64,000 nucleotides of DNA from Mycoplasmatota bacterium (GTDB lineage: Bacteria; Bacillota_I; Bacilli_A; Acholeplasmatales; Acholeplasmataceae). The stretch lies in assembly GCA_018622495.1 (NCBI GenBank), contig CP076021.1, positions 868,001 through 932,000 on the forward strand. Reading direction: 5' to 3'. The translations under genes and the position numbers were made by a program. Below are positions 43,104-53,911 of this stretch, piece by piece; positions within the stretch are counted from its first letter, which is position 1; every line of letters starts with the position of its first letter. The notes beneath the pieces are model-generated. The model did not search any database. It saw nothing but the letters and a program-made list of their open reading frames with translations, and was not told the origin of the DNA.

Positions 43104-45809
43104 ATGGATTTTAAAGACACATTACAAATGCCAAGAACTGAATTTCCTATGCGTGGAAATCTTGGACAAAGAGAAGTAGAGTTTCAAAAAAACTGGGAAG
43201 CAATGGATTTATACAATAAAGTATTGGAAAAAAACAAAGATGGAGTACCTTTTGTATTACATGATGGCCCACCTTATGCCAATGGAGATATCCATTTAGG
43301 ACATGCACTTAATAAAGTATTAAAAGATTTTGTTGTGAGATATCAAAATATGATAGGTAAAAAAGCAAGATATTTACCAGGTTGGGATACACATGGTCTA
43401 CCTATTGAAACAGCACTTGGTAAAAAAGGTATTAAGCGTAAAGAAATGCCTCTTTTTGAGTACCGTAAATTATGTTATGATTATGCAATGAAGCAAGTAG
43501 AAAGACAAAAAGAACAATTTAAAAGATTAGGTGTATTAGGAGAATGGGATCATCCATATATCACATTAACAAAAGACTTTGAAGCAAGACAAATTAAAGT
43601 CTTTGCAAAAATGGTTGAAAAAGGACTTATTTATAAAGGACTTAAACCTGTTTATTGGTCACCTTCATCAGAATCAGCATTAGCGTAAGCAGAAATTGAA
43701 TACCATCCACATACATCAACATCAATTTATGTTGCATTTCCTTCAGTGACTGAAAATAAACGCTTTAAAGACGTATCATATATCATATGGACAACGACAC
43801 CATGGACAATGCCTGCAAACTTAGCGATTGCTGTTAATCCTAAAATGGATTATGTAACAATTAAAGTTGAAGGTAAGAAATATGTTGTTGCTCAGTCTTT
43901 ATTAGAAAAACTTAAAGATATGTTTTCTTGGCCAAGTTATGAAATATTAGATACTTATAAAGGTAGTGTTTTAGAATTAGAAAAATATGTTCATCCTTTA
44001 TATGATAGAGTAGCACCTATTATTTTAGGTGACCATGTGACTGATGAAGATGGTACAGGTCTTGTACATACTGCTCCAGGACATGGTGAAGATGATTATA
44101 GAGTAGGACGTCAATATAAATTAGACATTTTATGTCCTGTTGATGATCGCGGTATTATGACTGAAGAAGCAGGCCCAAGATTTGCTGGTATGTTTTATGA
44201 AAAAGCAAATGATGAAGTTGTGAGTGCTTTAGATGAATTAGGAATTTTACTTAAAGCACAAAAATTTGATCACTCATACCCACACGATTGGCGTACTAAA
44301 AAACCAGTTATTTTTAGAGCGACTTCACAATGGTTTGCAAGTATTGATAAATTAAAAGATGATTTATTAGAAGCGATTAAAGATGTTAAATGGTTACCTT
44401 CATGGGGTGAAGTGAGATTATCAAATATGGTGATTAATCGAGAAGATTGGTGTATTTCACGTCAAAGAGCATGGGGTGTTCCAATTCCGATTTTTTATGC
44501 TGAAAATGGTGATGCGATATTAGATCAAGAAGTTTTAGCACATGTCAGCAATCTCTTTGGAGAACATGGTTCAAACGTTTGGTATGAAAGAGAAGCAAAA
44601 GATTTATTACCTGAAGGCTTTACACATCCAGGATCTCCAAATAAAATATTTAAAAAAGAAACTGATATTATGGATGTTTGGTTTGACTCAGGTTCATCTC
44701 ATACATTACTTGAAGCAGATGGCATGAGCTATCCAGCAGATGTATATTTAGAAGGATCTGATCAATATCGAGGATGGTTTAATTCATCACTTATTACAGG
44801 TGTTGCAACAACAGGTCGTGCACCTTATAAAGCTGTTGTATCACATGGTTTTACGCTTGATCCTCAAGGTAGAAAAATGAGTAAATCACTCGGTAATACA
44901 GTTGATCCTATTAAAGTTATGAAACAACAAGGTGCAGATTTACTTAGATTATGGGTCGCATCTGTTGATTATCAATCAGATGTTAAAAACTCAAATGAAC
45001 TTATGAAACAAATTGCTGAATCATATCGTAAGATAAGAAACACATTTAAATTTATTCTTGGTAATCTTAATGGTTTTGAACCCGAAAAAGATTATGTAAG
45101 TTGGTCAATGAGAAGCAAGTTAAATAAAGTTATGACAGTTAAATATCATAATGTAGTTAATGAAGTATTAGATGCATATGACAATTATCAATTTGATAAA
45201 GTATATCGCTCTATTGTGCCATTCATGATTAATGACTTAAGTGCTTTTTATCTAGATTATACAAAAGATATATTATATATATTGGGTGAAAAAGATCATG
45301 AGAGATTAAGTGTTGTATCTACACTTTATGATATACTTTCTGGACTTGTTCGTTTATTAACACCAATTATTCCACATACAACTGATGAAGCATATCTTTA
45401 TATACCAAATCATAAATTTGAAAATGTATACTTAGAAAATATGCCTGAACGTGTCAATATTGATGCCAAAGAATTAATGGATGCATTTGAAATATTTTCA
45501 CAAGTTAGAGGTGTTACTTTAAAAGCACTAGAAGAAGCTAGAGCTAAAAAATTAATTGGTAAATCACTTCAAGCATCATTAGATTTAGTGGTCACACAAA
45601 AACAAAAAGAAGCAATAGATTTCCTAGATATGGATCTACATCAAGTACTTATTGTTTCTAAGGTAGACGTCAGAGTCGGTGATAAATTAGAAGTTCATGT
45701 AAAATATGCAGAAGGTGTCACTTGTGATCGTTGTTGGAATATTGTCGATCATGTCCATGAAGATGGTACATGTGATCGTTGTCATCAAATTATTTCAAAA
45801 GGAGAATAA
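43104..45809 (+). CDS. ileS: Isoleucyl-tRNA synthetase with in-frame TAA
   Basis: 901 residues if the TAA at 43686-43688 (codon 195) is read through. HIGH motif in [10 protein letters not shown], editing domain (about 200-400, [12 protein letters not shown]), KMSKS motif in [10 protein letters not shown], anticodon-binding domain and a C-terminal Cys4 zinc finger (CDRCWNI and CDRCHQI). The stop lies in SESALA-stop-AEIEY, where the family has Glu (ALAEAEIEY). Preceding codon GCG. GGAGGAAG precedes the start, and a T-box controls the gene. The enzyme is essential and no second ileS is in this window, so a true null is unlikely. Confidence 0.93.
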
Positions 45810-45811
45810 AG

Positions 45812-46483
45812 ATGAATATATTAGTCGTTAACGATGATGGATATAAAGCACCAGGTTTAGCTATTTTAGTAAGAGCACTTCAACCATTTGGTAATATTTA
45901 TGTCTCAGCGCCAAAAACACATCAAAGTGGTAAAAGTCATGCGATTACGTTTTTAAATAAAATTGAAACATTTTTTACGTAACCATTAGTAGGTTCTAAA
46001 GAAACTTTAGTTGTTGATGGTACACCTGCAGATGCGACAAAATTAGGGTTAAGTTTATTTGATATTGATTTTGATCTCGTAGTATCTGGTATTAATGATG
46101 GTGTAAATATGGCCAAAGATGTCTTTTATTCAGGAACAGTTGCTGCTGCTTTAGAAGCAAAAGTTTTAGGTGTTAATGCTATTGCTATATCTGCACAACA
46201 TGCAGATTTACCATATTTATATGATGAAACGATTAAATTAATGGATGAAATCATTGAAACTAAAGCTTATAAAGGTGATGGCATTTTAAATATAAACTTT
46301 CCAAAATCGACTTTTCAAAAACCTTTAGGCGTAAGAATTACGAGACAAGGATTAAGATTACAAACTGGTATATATATAAAATCAGAAAAACCTGATATTT
46401 ATCATATAAAAGGTAGCGTTATTAATTATCAAGAAGCAGAAGATTCGATGTTACTGCGTTTGAAGAAGGATATATATCGATAA
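45812..46483 (+). CDS. surE: 5'-nucleotidase SurE with in-frame TAA
   Basis: 223 residues if the TAA at 45980-45982 (codon 57) is read through. Metal site VNDDGY at the N-terminus, SAPKTHQSGKSHAIT, VDGTPADATKLGL, and VSGINDGVNMAKDVFYSGTVAAA (metal Asn and phosphate loop). The stop follows ACG in IETFFT-stop-PLVG; the family does not fix the residue here, so Glu is only inferred by analogy. Removes phosphate from nucleoside monophosphates. Starts 2 bases after ileS with AAAGGAG inside that gene. Confidence 0.88.
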
Positions 46484-46599
46484 CGCCTCTTCAATTTGAC
46501 CGCACAAATTATAGTAGAATTAAGAAATTGTTAAACCCCTAATGCGTTGTTTATAAATCATTTATATGTTAAAATATAAATAAGAATGGTGGTGTATGT

Positions 46600-47457
46600 A
46601 TGGCTCAATTTAACATTCATTTTTTCAAAGAAAAAAATAGAAAAATTGATTTAGAACAATTAATTGTTTTTTTCGAAAATATTGAAGGATATAAGGTCCA
46701 AATGGATGAAGCAAGTGTCCGTATTTTATTCACACATCCTAGACTAAACTATAAAGTAAAGTACTTGATTACTCCAAAATCTCAAGTGCCAGACATTTAT
46801 CGATTGAATCCTAAATTTTTGGATTTAAATTTCCATTTAGAAGTTCCTATTCTTACACCAAATTATGTTGCAGAACAAATCTTTGATACAGCCAAAAAAA
46901 TTGCTGATAAATTTGATTTTGCAATATACAATGAAATGTTTGAAGATGTTTTAACATTTAAGATGGATATTGTTTTAAAAGTGTTTAGTATGCTAAAAAA
47001 TGCGTACATCGAAAAAAATCCAATGATTTTAAACGATTATTTCTATTTAAATACAGATAGATTAAATGCTATATATAGATATTTAGACGATTTTCAAGAA
47101 TTACAAAAATATTATCAAGATTTAGATACATATGTTCCAAAATATCATTTCTTATCTACCAATAATAAAAAATTAGGCCTAGGTATCGAATGGCGTGAAC
47201 AAACCATGACATTATTTCCTATTTATACTGACTATATTTTTTATCATATAGATCATCAAATTAAAGTTTATGATGCAAATGATGTATTTGAATTAATAGA
47301 AAAATATTTAATTGATGTTCCAGGATTTATAAAAGGAACAAAAGTTATTCCTAAAAAGGTTTGTAAAAAAGTTCACAAACTTATAAAAAAAGCAAAATTA
47401 AAAGAATTGGATGATCAATTTAAGCGTGCTGAACTTCGTTATTTAATTGATTTATAG
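46600..47457 (+). CDS. Uncharacterised 285-residue protein
   Basis: No family recognised. Soluble and mixed alpha/beta, with an N-terminal helix-strand region (IDLEQLIVFFENIEGYKVQM), a long central helical part (about 95-175) and a very basic segment near the C-terminus (IPKKVCKKVHKLIKKAKL). No signal peptide or membrane helix. GGTGGTG precedes the ATG. It stands before a YczE-like membrane protein with 6 bases between. Possibly lineage-specific. Confidence 0.75.
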   Translation: MAQFNIHFFKEKNRKIDLEQLIVFFENIEGYKVQMDEASVRILFTHPRLNYKVKYLITPKSQVPDIYRLNPKFLDLNFHLEVPILTPNYVAEQIFDTAKKIADKFDFAIYNEMFEDVLTFKMDIVLKVFSMLKNAYIEKNPMILNDYFYLNTDRLNAIYRYLDDFQELQKYYQDLDTYVPKYHFLSTNNKKLGLGIEWREQTMTLFPIYTDYIFYHIDHQIKVYDANDVFELIEKYLIDVPGFIKGTKVIPKKVCKKVHKLIKKAKLKELDDQFKRAELRYLIDL

Positions 47458-47463
47458 GATGAT

Positions 47464-48117
47464 ATGAAATTATTTGAACACATTATAGGCTTTATTATTT
47501 TATCATTAGGTATCGTTTTAGTGATTGCTGCTGAATTAGGAGCAGGTTCAATGGATGCATTTAATTTTTATGTAAATGCATTACTTAGTGAACATGTTTC
47601 TTGGCTAACTTTAGGTAGAGTTGCTATTTTAAATGGTGTATTTGTTATTATTTTAGGTTTTATACTATCTAGAGATAAAAAAATATTTATCAGTTTTCTT
47701 TGGATATTTATCACAGGTATGTTTATTGATTTTTGGACACTCATTGTTGGTTATATCCCTGATGCTTTTTATGCAACTTTAATCATGAAGTTTGTATTTG
47801 CTGCATCTGGAGTCGCAATTATTGGTTTTGGTGTCGCATTAACATTAGATTCTGGTTATCCGCCATCGCCATTTGAATATCTATTGGTTATTTTGGATAA
47901 GAAAATAAATAATATAGCTATTACAAAAATATTTATTGATGTCACATACTTGATTTTAGCAATTGTATTGGGTTATTTGTATAATGATATTTTTGAACAA
48001 ATAGGTCTTTTTACGATTGTACTAACATTTTTTACAGGCGTTTTAGTTAAACATTTTTCGAATCAAATAGATAAATATAAATCAAAAAAAGGAGTGATTA
48101 AACATGTTATTGAATAA
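47464..48117 (+). CDS. YczE/YitT-like membrane protein
   Basis: 217 residues, five to six membrane helices. FIILSLGIVLVIAAELGAGS near the N-terminus and the GVALTLDSGYPPSPFEYLL-type segment fit the YczE/YyaS family. In Bacillus YczE influences surfactin production, but the general role is unknown. The end overlaps the start of deoC by 14 bases, which supports co-translation. Confidence 0.82.
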   Translation: MKLFEHIIGFIILSLGIVLVIAAELGAGSMDAFNFYVNALLSEHVSWLTLGRVAILNGVFVIILGFILSRDKKIFISFLWIFITGMFIDFWTLIVGYIPDAFYATLIMKFVFAASGVAIIGFGVALTLDSGYPPSPFEYLLVILDKKINNIAITKIFIDVTYLILAIVLGYLYNDIFEQIGLFTIVLTFFTGVLVKHFSNQIDKYKSKKGVIKHVIE

Positions 48118-48778
48118 ACATATTGATCATACTAAATTAGGTGCGAATGTCCTAAAATCTCAAATTGATCAATTACTAGATGAAGCTAAAACTTACGATT
48201 TTAAGAGTGTATGTGTTAATCCGATATGGGTTAAGTATGCAAAACAAAAACTAAAAAAAACAACAGTGTTGACATGTACAGTGATTGGTTTTCCACATGG
48301 TACACATGAACCTAATGTTAAAAAATATGAAGCAGAACAAGCAGTATTAGATGGTGCAGAAGAATTAGATGTTGTCATGAATGTTGCTGCGATGCATCAA
48401 AAAGATTATCATAAAATTAAAGCTGAAATTGAAGGTGTCGTTGAAGCTGCAGATGGACGTGTTGTAAAAGTGATTTTAGAAACATGTTATTTATCAGATG
48501 AAGAAATTGTTAAAGCTTGTGAAATTTCAGTTGAAGCTGGTGCTAACTTTGTAAAAACATCTACAGGTTTTGGTACAAACGGTGCAACAGTAGAACATGT
48601 GAAACTAATGAAAAAAACAGTAGGAGAACGTGCAGAAGTTAAAGCTAGTGGTGGTGTTAGAACATACGATCAAGCTATGGTTATGATTAATGCAGGAGCA
48701 ACTAGATTAGGTACTTCTAATGGTGTACAAATTATGGAAAGAGACGGTAAATCTGATGATTCCAACAGCACATATTGA
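48104..48778 (+). CDS. deoC: Deoxyribose-phosphate aldolase
   Basis: 224 residues. HIDHTKL at the N-terminus, CTVIGFPHGTH, ELDVVMNVAAMH, VKVILETCYL and Schiff-base Lys in NFVKTSTGF, then EVKASGGVRT. Cleaves deoxyribose 5-phosphate to glyceraldehyde 3-phosphate and acetaldehyde, feeding deoxynucleoside carbon into glycolysis. AAAGGAG precedes the ATG. Its end overlaps deoD by 23 bases. Confidence 0.95.
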   Translation: MLLNKHIDHTKLGANVLKSQIDQLLDEAKTYDFKSVCVNPIWVKYAKQKLKKTTVLTCTVIGFPHGTHEPNVKKYEAEQAVLDGAEELDVVMNVAAMHQKDYHKIKAEIEGVVEAADGRVVKVILETCYLSDEEIVKACEISVEAGANFVKTSTGFGTNGATVEHVKLMKKTVGERAEVKASGGVRTYDQAMVMINAGATRLGTSNGVQIMERDGKSDDSNSTY

Positions 48779-49466
48779 TTTAGATAATAAAGATTTAATT
48801 GCAAAAACAGTCTTAATGCCTGGTGATCCACTTAGAGCTAAATTTATAGCAGATACTTATTTATCTGATGTTGTTCAAATTAATCATGTAAGAAACATGT
48901 TTGGTTATACTGGAACATATCAAGGTAAAAAAGTTACAGTTATGGGTTCTCGTATGGGTATGCCTAGTATTGGTATTTATAGTTATGAATTATATAAGTT
49001 TTATGATGTAGAAAATATTATAAGAATTGGTTCATGTGGCGCATATAGTCCAGCATTAAAACTATATGATGTCTTATTAGTAGAAAAAGCTTATTCCGAG
49101 TCTTCATTTGCATCAACGATGGGTGTTAGTGATTCACATACGTTAAGTAGTGATAAAGCACTTAATCAAAAGTTATTAGATGCAGGTAAGCAATTAAATA
49201 TAAATGTAAGACCTTCAATTATTCACTCTTCTGATGTGTTTTATAGATTAAATGGTGATAGTTATAAACAAATTGTTGATGATCATCAAGTTGAAGCAGT
49301 AGAAATGGAATCTTTTGCATTATTTGCAAATGCCATGGCTTGTGGGAAAAAAGCTGCATGCTTATTAACTGTATCAGATTCTTTTGCAACGAATGAAAAA
49401 ACTACTGCAAAAGAAAGACAAGAAGCTTTTACGCATATGATGGAAGTAGCGTTAAATAGTTTATAA
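48756..49466 (+). CDS. deoD: Purine nucleoside phosphorylase (DeoD type)
   Basis: 236 residues from the ATG at 48756 inside the end of deoC; the family's N-terminus (TAHIDLDNKDLIAKTVLMPGDP) confirms it. RMGMPSIGIYSYEL, IRIGSCGAYS, VEMESFALFA and TVSDSF are hexameric PNP motifs. Converts purine (deoxy)nucleosides and phosphate to base plus ribose 1-phosphate. Functions with deoC and pdp in salvage. Confidence 0.95.
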   Translation: MIPTAHIDLDNKDLIAKTVLMPGDPLRAKFIADTYLSDVVQINHVRNMFGYTGTYQGKKVTVMGSRMGMPSIGIYSYELYKFYDVENIIRIGSCGAYSPALKLYDVLLVEKAYSESSFASTMGVSDSHTLSSDKALNQKLLDAGKQLNINVRPSIIHSSDVFYRLNGDSYKQIVDDHQVEAVEMESFALFANAMACGKKAACLLTVSDSFATNEKTTAKERQEAFTHMMEVALNSL

Positions 49467-50677
49467 TGAAAATTATCCAAACAGATTATAAAACGATACA
49501 AATTAGTTTTCACATGATTGATGAAGATGATGTGAAACAGCGTGCGTATCGTTTTTTATTACAAAAAATGCTTGTATCCCACACAGCAAAATATCAAACA
49601 AGACAAGAAATGTCTACATATCTACAAACACTATACGGTGCATCATTAGGTGGTAGAACCTCTCATATAGGTAATTTAAATATGATTCATATTGCATTAA
49701 TGATCGTTAATCCTAGTATGGTTAATGAATTAAGATTAGTTGATGATGTGATAGAACTTTTTAATCAAATGATTACAGGAAGAACTTTTTTTAGTCAGTC
49801 AATATTTGACCATGAAAAACGTATGCTTATTGAGCAATGGGAATCTATTGAAGACCAAAAAAGACTTTATGCAAGCATTCATTTTAATCAAAAATTTTAT
49901 TTAGATCATCCATTTGGTTATCCTGAAAGTGGTTATGTTGAAGATATTAAAAATACAACACTTGATGGATTAAAAATGTATTTCAAAAAAGTCTTAGAAA
50001 CCAATAAAAGATTAGTGATAGTAAATGGATTTATTGCTTCTTATGAAGACAAACTTAGAGAAGGCTTAAAGCAGTTAGAAAAAGAAGGCCCACAAAAAAT
50101 AGTATTTGCACCACTTATAAACCATAGTGAGAATCAAATCAGTGAATACTTAGAAATGAACCAAGCAATTATTCATCTTGGTTATCATTTACCAATATTT
50201 AGAAATGAAGCATTATATGAAGCAGCTTTATGTTTTGATCTTATGGTTGGAGGTTATGCTGAAAGTATTCTATTTAAAGAAATTAGAGAAAAAGAAGGAT
50301 TGTGCTATGATGTACGTTCAGCTTATGATTCAATTTACGGTATATTGACAATTAAAAGTGGTGTTGATTTAAAAAGAAAAACTGAAGCGATTGAAAAAAT
50401 ACACGAAATTATAAAACATTTAGAAAAATACGGATTTAATGAAGATGCTTTAGAACATGCAAAAAAATATATTATCCATCAAATAAAGAGCAGTTATGAT
50501 GATCAAGGTGCTCTAACAATGAGAGCATTCTTCGATATCTTATATGCAAATCCTGTAAGTTTAGATGAAAAGATTAAACGCATCATGAAAGTATCATTTT
50601 CTGATGTTTTAAAAATAAGAAATCAATTGAAGTTACAAACAACATATGTTTTATCAGGTGATAAAAATGATAATTAA
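49466..50677 (+). CDS. yfmF: M16-like protein YfmF, EF-P modification-associated
   Basis: 403 residues, M16-family fold but without the HxxEH zinc site, like the non-catalytic subunit of the YmfF/YmfH pair. YLQTLYGASLGGRTSHIGN, then GYPESGYVEDIKNTTLD and LFKEIREKEGLCYDVRS in the C-terminal half. In Bacillus the pair is needed for the 5-aminopentanol modification of EF-P. Start overlaps the deoD stop (TAATG); end overlaps yfmH by 11 bases. Confidence 0.88.
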   Translation: MKIIQTDYKTIQISFHMIDEDDVKQRAYRFLLQKMLVSHTAKYQTRQEMSTYLQTLYGASLGGRTSHIGNLNMIHIALMIVNPSMVNELRLVDDVIELFNQMITGRTFFSQSIFDHEKRMLIEQWESIEDQKRLYASIHFNQKFYLDHPFGYPESGYVEDIKNTTLDGLKMYFKKVLETNKRLVIVNGFIASYEDKLREGLKQLEKEGPQKIVFAPLINHSENQISEYLEMNQAIIHLGYHLPIFRNEALYEAALCFDLMVGGYAESILFKEIREKEGLCYDVRSAYDSIYGILTIKSGVDLKRKTEAIEKIHEIIKHLEKYGFNEDALEHAKKYIIHQIKSSYDDQGALTMRAFFDILYANPVSLDEKIKRIMKVSFSDVLKIRNQLKLQTTYVLSGDKNDN

Positions 50678-51941
50678 ATATGATAAGCGATTTAATGAAA
50701 AAGTTTATATATTAAAACTTAAAAATGGTATGCAAGTGCACATACTACCAAAAGAAGAACCATATTTTTCGACATATGTTGAGTTAAGTATGCCTTTTGG
50801 TTCAAATCATTTAACATATCAAATAAATGATGACATACATACATATCCTCCAGGAAGTGCACATTTTATGGAACATAAGATATTTGCTATGGAAGATGGC
50901 GATGCATTTTTAAAGTTTTCTAATTTAGGTGTTGATGCGAATGCAATGACTTCATATCAACAGACTTCTTATATGTTTAATGCTACTTCACATGTAGAAG
51001 ATGCTTTGAAGTTACTTTTAGATATGCTTGATTCAACCTATTTTACGAAAGAAAATATTGATACGTAACGTCAAATTATTGCAGAAGAATTAAAAATGTA
51101 TTTAGATGATATAGAACAAGAAATTTATCAAGATTTAATGTTATGTATGTATAAAAATCATCCACTTAAACATGATATTGGTGGTAGTATTGAATCTATT
51201 AAACTTATAGATAAAAAAGTATTATCAGACATCCATCAAAAGTTTTATCATCCATCAAATCGGTTATTAGTCATAGCTGGACGTGTTGATATACCTAAAT
51301 TAAAGAAGTTTTTTAAAGACTATGATACTTTAGAAAAAGTTAGAATACCTAAAATAACATATTTAAAAGAACCTAAGGGTGTTGTTACTAAAGAATTGGT
51401 GCGTCAAAAAGATGTAAGTATTTCTAAATTAGCAATGGGCTATAAATTCTACTTGCCATACAAAAATGCTCAAGAAAGAGTTAAACAAGAAATGATTCAT
51501 ACAATATTGTTTAATTTATTATTGGGGACAACATCAAATTTATACCATGCGCTATTAGAAGAAAAATTAATAAATAAAAACTTCTATATATCATCTACTT
51601 TTGAAAATCACCAATCACATTTAATGATATTTGCTGATACAAAAGATCCAAAGGCATTAAAATCATTTATTTTAAATTCTTTTAAGGACAATATTTCAAG
51701 TTTAATTTCAAATGATGCATTTAATCGTTATGTCAAAGTCTATATAGGTCAAATAATTTTTGCACTTAATTCTGTTGAAAATAAAGTATATTTATATGGA
51801 AAGTATTTTCACAAAAAAATTCAATTATTTGATGTCATCGATATCATATCAGATATAGTATTTGAAGATATTATGAATGCATATAATCGGCTTATGGCAT
51901 CTCCAATGTCGACAGTTATTTATAAAAAGACTAAATCATAG
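50667..51941 (+). CDS. yfmH: M16-like zinc protease YfmH with in-frame TAA
   Basis: 424 residues if the TAA at 51066-51068 (codon 134) is read through. Start at 50667 inside yfmF (AGGTGAT upstream). Inverted zinc motif HFMEH (about residue 71), GVDANAMTSYQQTSYMF, then ENIDT-stop-RQIIAEEL, where M16 proteins have Glu/Lys-Glu before the conserved xIIxEE (the second Glu is the third zinc ligand region). The preceding codon is ACG. The C-terminal half (YKNHPLKHDIGG, YHPSNRLLVIAG) continues in frame. Catalytic partner of YfmF. Confidence 0.9.
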
Positions 51942-51950
51942 TCTTTTTAT
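51924..51950 (+). terminator. Terminator after yfmH
   Basis: AAAAAGACT-(7)-AGTCTTTTT, overlapping the last codons of yfmH. Confidence 0.88.
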
Positions 51951-52098
51951 TATAATCTACATTATATATAAGTTCTCATCTATGATGTAGATATTGTTTT
52001 TACATATAATATGAGTTAAGTCATTTGTTCATTTATATTTTGGTCATTATGATATAAAGAATAATGTCTTTATAATGCGATTAAAAGGAGATGATGAA

Positions 52099-52455
52099 AT
52101 GTTAAATCAATTAATTTTAATCGGAAGACTTACACATGATCCTGAAACTAAAAAACTAGATGATGGTCGTAAAGTTAGTGAAGTGGTTTTGGCAGTACAA
52201 AGAAGTTATAAAAATATGGATGGGAATTATGACACAGATTTTATTAAAATTTCTTTATGGGAAGGACTTGCAACCGCAGTTGAAAACTATTGTAAAAAAG
52301 GTGTGATGATTGCTGTAAAAGCTAGAGTTCAAACTTACAAGCTAGAACTTGATGATGAAAAAAAGATTAATATGTTAGAAGTTATTGGAGAACGTGTTAC
52401 ATTTTTATCTTCATCAGGTAAACATGAAAACGTTACGGAAACTAAAGTTCAGTAA
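52099..52455 (+). CDS. ssb: Single-stranded DNA-binding protein
   Basis: 118 residues from the ATG at 52099 (AAAAGGAGATGATGAA upstream). One OB fold: LNQLILIGRLTHDPETKK, TDFIKISLWEGLATAVENYCKKG and a VIGERVTFL strand. It lacks the acidic C-terminal tip (DDDIPF) that binds partners in replicative SSB, so it may be a second, accessory SSB. Contains one intact ACG-GAA pair (52435-52440), useful as a control for the NCG-TAA cases. Confidence 0.92.
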   Translation: MLNQLILIGRLTHDPETKKLDDGRKVSEVVLAVQRSYKNMDGNYDTDFIKISLWEGLATAVENYCKKGVMIAVKARVQTYKLELDDEKKINMLEVIGERVTFLSSSGKHENVTETKVQ

Positions 52456-52472
52456 AATGAACTTTTTTTTAT
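52444..52472 (+). terminator. Terminator of ssb
   Basis: AAAGTTCA-gtaaaa-TGAACTTT followed by T6, overlapping the ssb stop. Confidence 0.87.
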
Positions 52473-52521
52473 TTATCATCAACATGAAATTATGATAAAA
52501 TAATACAAGGAGATGATATAT

Positions 52522-53901
52522 ATGAAATTAGATTTTAAAAAAGAAGTTGAGAAAAGAAAAGAACTTATCATTGATGATTTAACTAAATTAATTAAAATTA
52601 ATTCAGAATTAACATCATATGATCCACATAGAAAAGGAATGCCATTTGGTCAAGGTATCAAAAATGCATTAGATTTTATGTTAGCATTAGGTGAAAAAGA
52701 CGGATTTGAAACTGAAAATATTGATGGTTATGCCGGCCATATTATTTATGGAAATCAAGAAGATTATGTTGGTATGATTGGTCACTTAGATGTAGTACCA
52801 GCAGGAAATGATTGGACATATCCAGCATATGGCGCTGAAATTCATAATGGCGTGATGTATGGTCGTGGAACTGAAGATGATAAAGGACCTACAATTGCAG
52901 CATATTATGCTATGAGAATATTAAAAGAACTAAAAGTTGATTTATCTAAACGTATTAAATTAGTATTAGGTACTGATGAAGAAACTGCATGGCGAGGTGT
53001 AAAAAAATATTTTGAAAAATACCCTCAAATGCCTGTTAGTGGATTTATCCCTGATGCAGATTTTCCATTAATTTATGCTGAAAAAGGTATTTCTAGAATA
53101 TATATAAAAGGCCTTATTGGAGATACTGATTTAGTATCTATACAAGGTGGATTTAGAGATAATATGGTACCAGATTATGCTGAAGCAAAGCTTAAAGCTA
53201 ATCAAGATTATACAGGTAAATTTGCACTGTTTTTAGAAAACAATGACTATCAAGGGGAAAGCAAACTTGAAGATGATTTAGTTTATATTAAAATTGTTGG
53301 TAAATCTGCGCATGGTTCTACACCAGAATTTGGTGTAAATGCGATTGATTTATTATTTAAGTTCTTAATTGAAGAAAAAATTGAAGCTCCTGTTGTTAAA
53401 TTAGCTGAAAATTTATTAATTGATGATTATTTAGGTAAAAAATTAGGTGTTGCATATCATGACGAAGAAATGGGAGATTTAACTAATAATGTAGGTGTTG
53501 TTAAAACACTTGGAGATACCTATCAATTTAGCTTAAATCTAAGATATCCAAATGGTGTTAATTTTGATGAAGTTGTTGCTAAAATTACTGAAAAAGCTGC
53601 GCCATTCTTTGCGGAAGTTATTGTAGATAACCATCAAGCATTATTATATGAAGATCCAAACTCACCACTTGTTAAAACACTTATGGATGTTTATAAGAAG
53701 AACACACATGATAAGCATGCTAAACCAATTACGATTGGTGGAGGAACATTTGCCAGAGCGATGAAAAATACTGTTGCTTTTGGACCACACTTTTTAGACA
53801 AACCTACATATATTCATCAAAAAAATGAATATATTGATTTAGATGATTTCTTTAAAGCAATTGTCATTTATACAGAAGCATTATACGAATTAGCAAAATA
53901 A
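52522..53901 (+). CDS. pepV: Dipeptidase PepV (M20 family)
   Basis: 459 residues from the ATG at 52522, 10 bases after AAGGAGATG. Di-zinc residues in [17 protein letters not shown] and [10 protein letters not shown]; lid domain around 185-370; C-terminal [19 protein letters not shown]. Cleaves dipeptides in the cytoplasm. Contains an intact GCG-GAA pair (53611-53616). Confidence 0.94.
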   Translation: MKLDFKKEVEKRKELIIDDLTKLIKINSELTSYDPHRKGMPFGQGIKNALDFMLALGEKDGFETENIDGYAGHIIYGNQEDYVGMIGHLDVVPAGNDWTYPAYGAEIHNGVMYGRGTEDDKGPTIAAYYAMRILKELKVDLSKRIKLVLGTDEETAWRGVKKYFEKYPQMPVSGFIPDADFPLIYAEKGISRIYIKGLIGDTDLVSIQGGFRDNMVPDYAEAKLKANQDYTGKFALFLENNDYQGESKLEDDLVYIKIVGKSAHGSTPEFGVNAIDLLFKFLIEEKIEAPVVKLAENLLIDDYLGKKLGVAYHDEEMGDLTNNVGVVKTLGDTYQFSLNLRYPNGVNFDEVVAKITEKAAPFFAEVIVDNHQALLYEDPNSPLVKTLMDVYKKNTHDKHAKPITIGGGTFARAMKNTVAFGPHFLDKPTYIHQKNEYIDLDDFFKAIVIYTEALYELAK

Positions 53902-53911
53902 GGAGGTTTCT

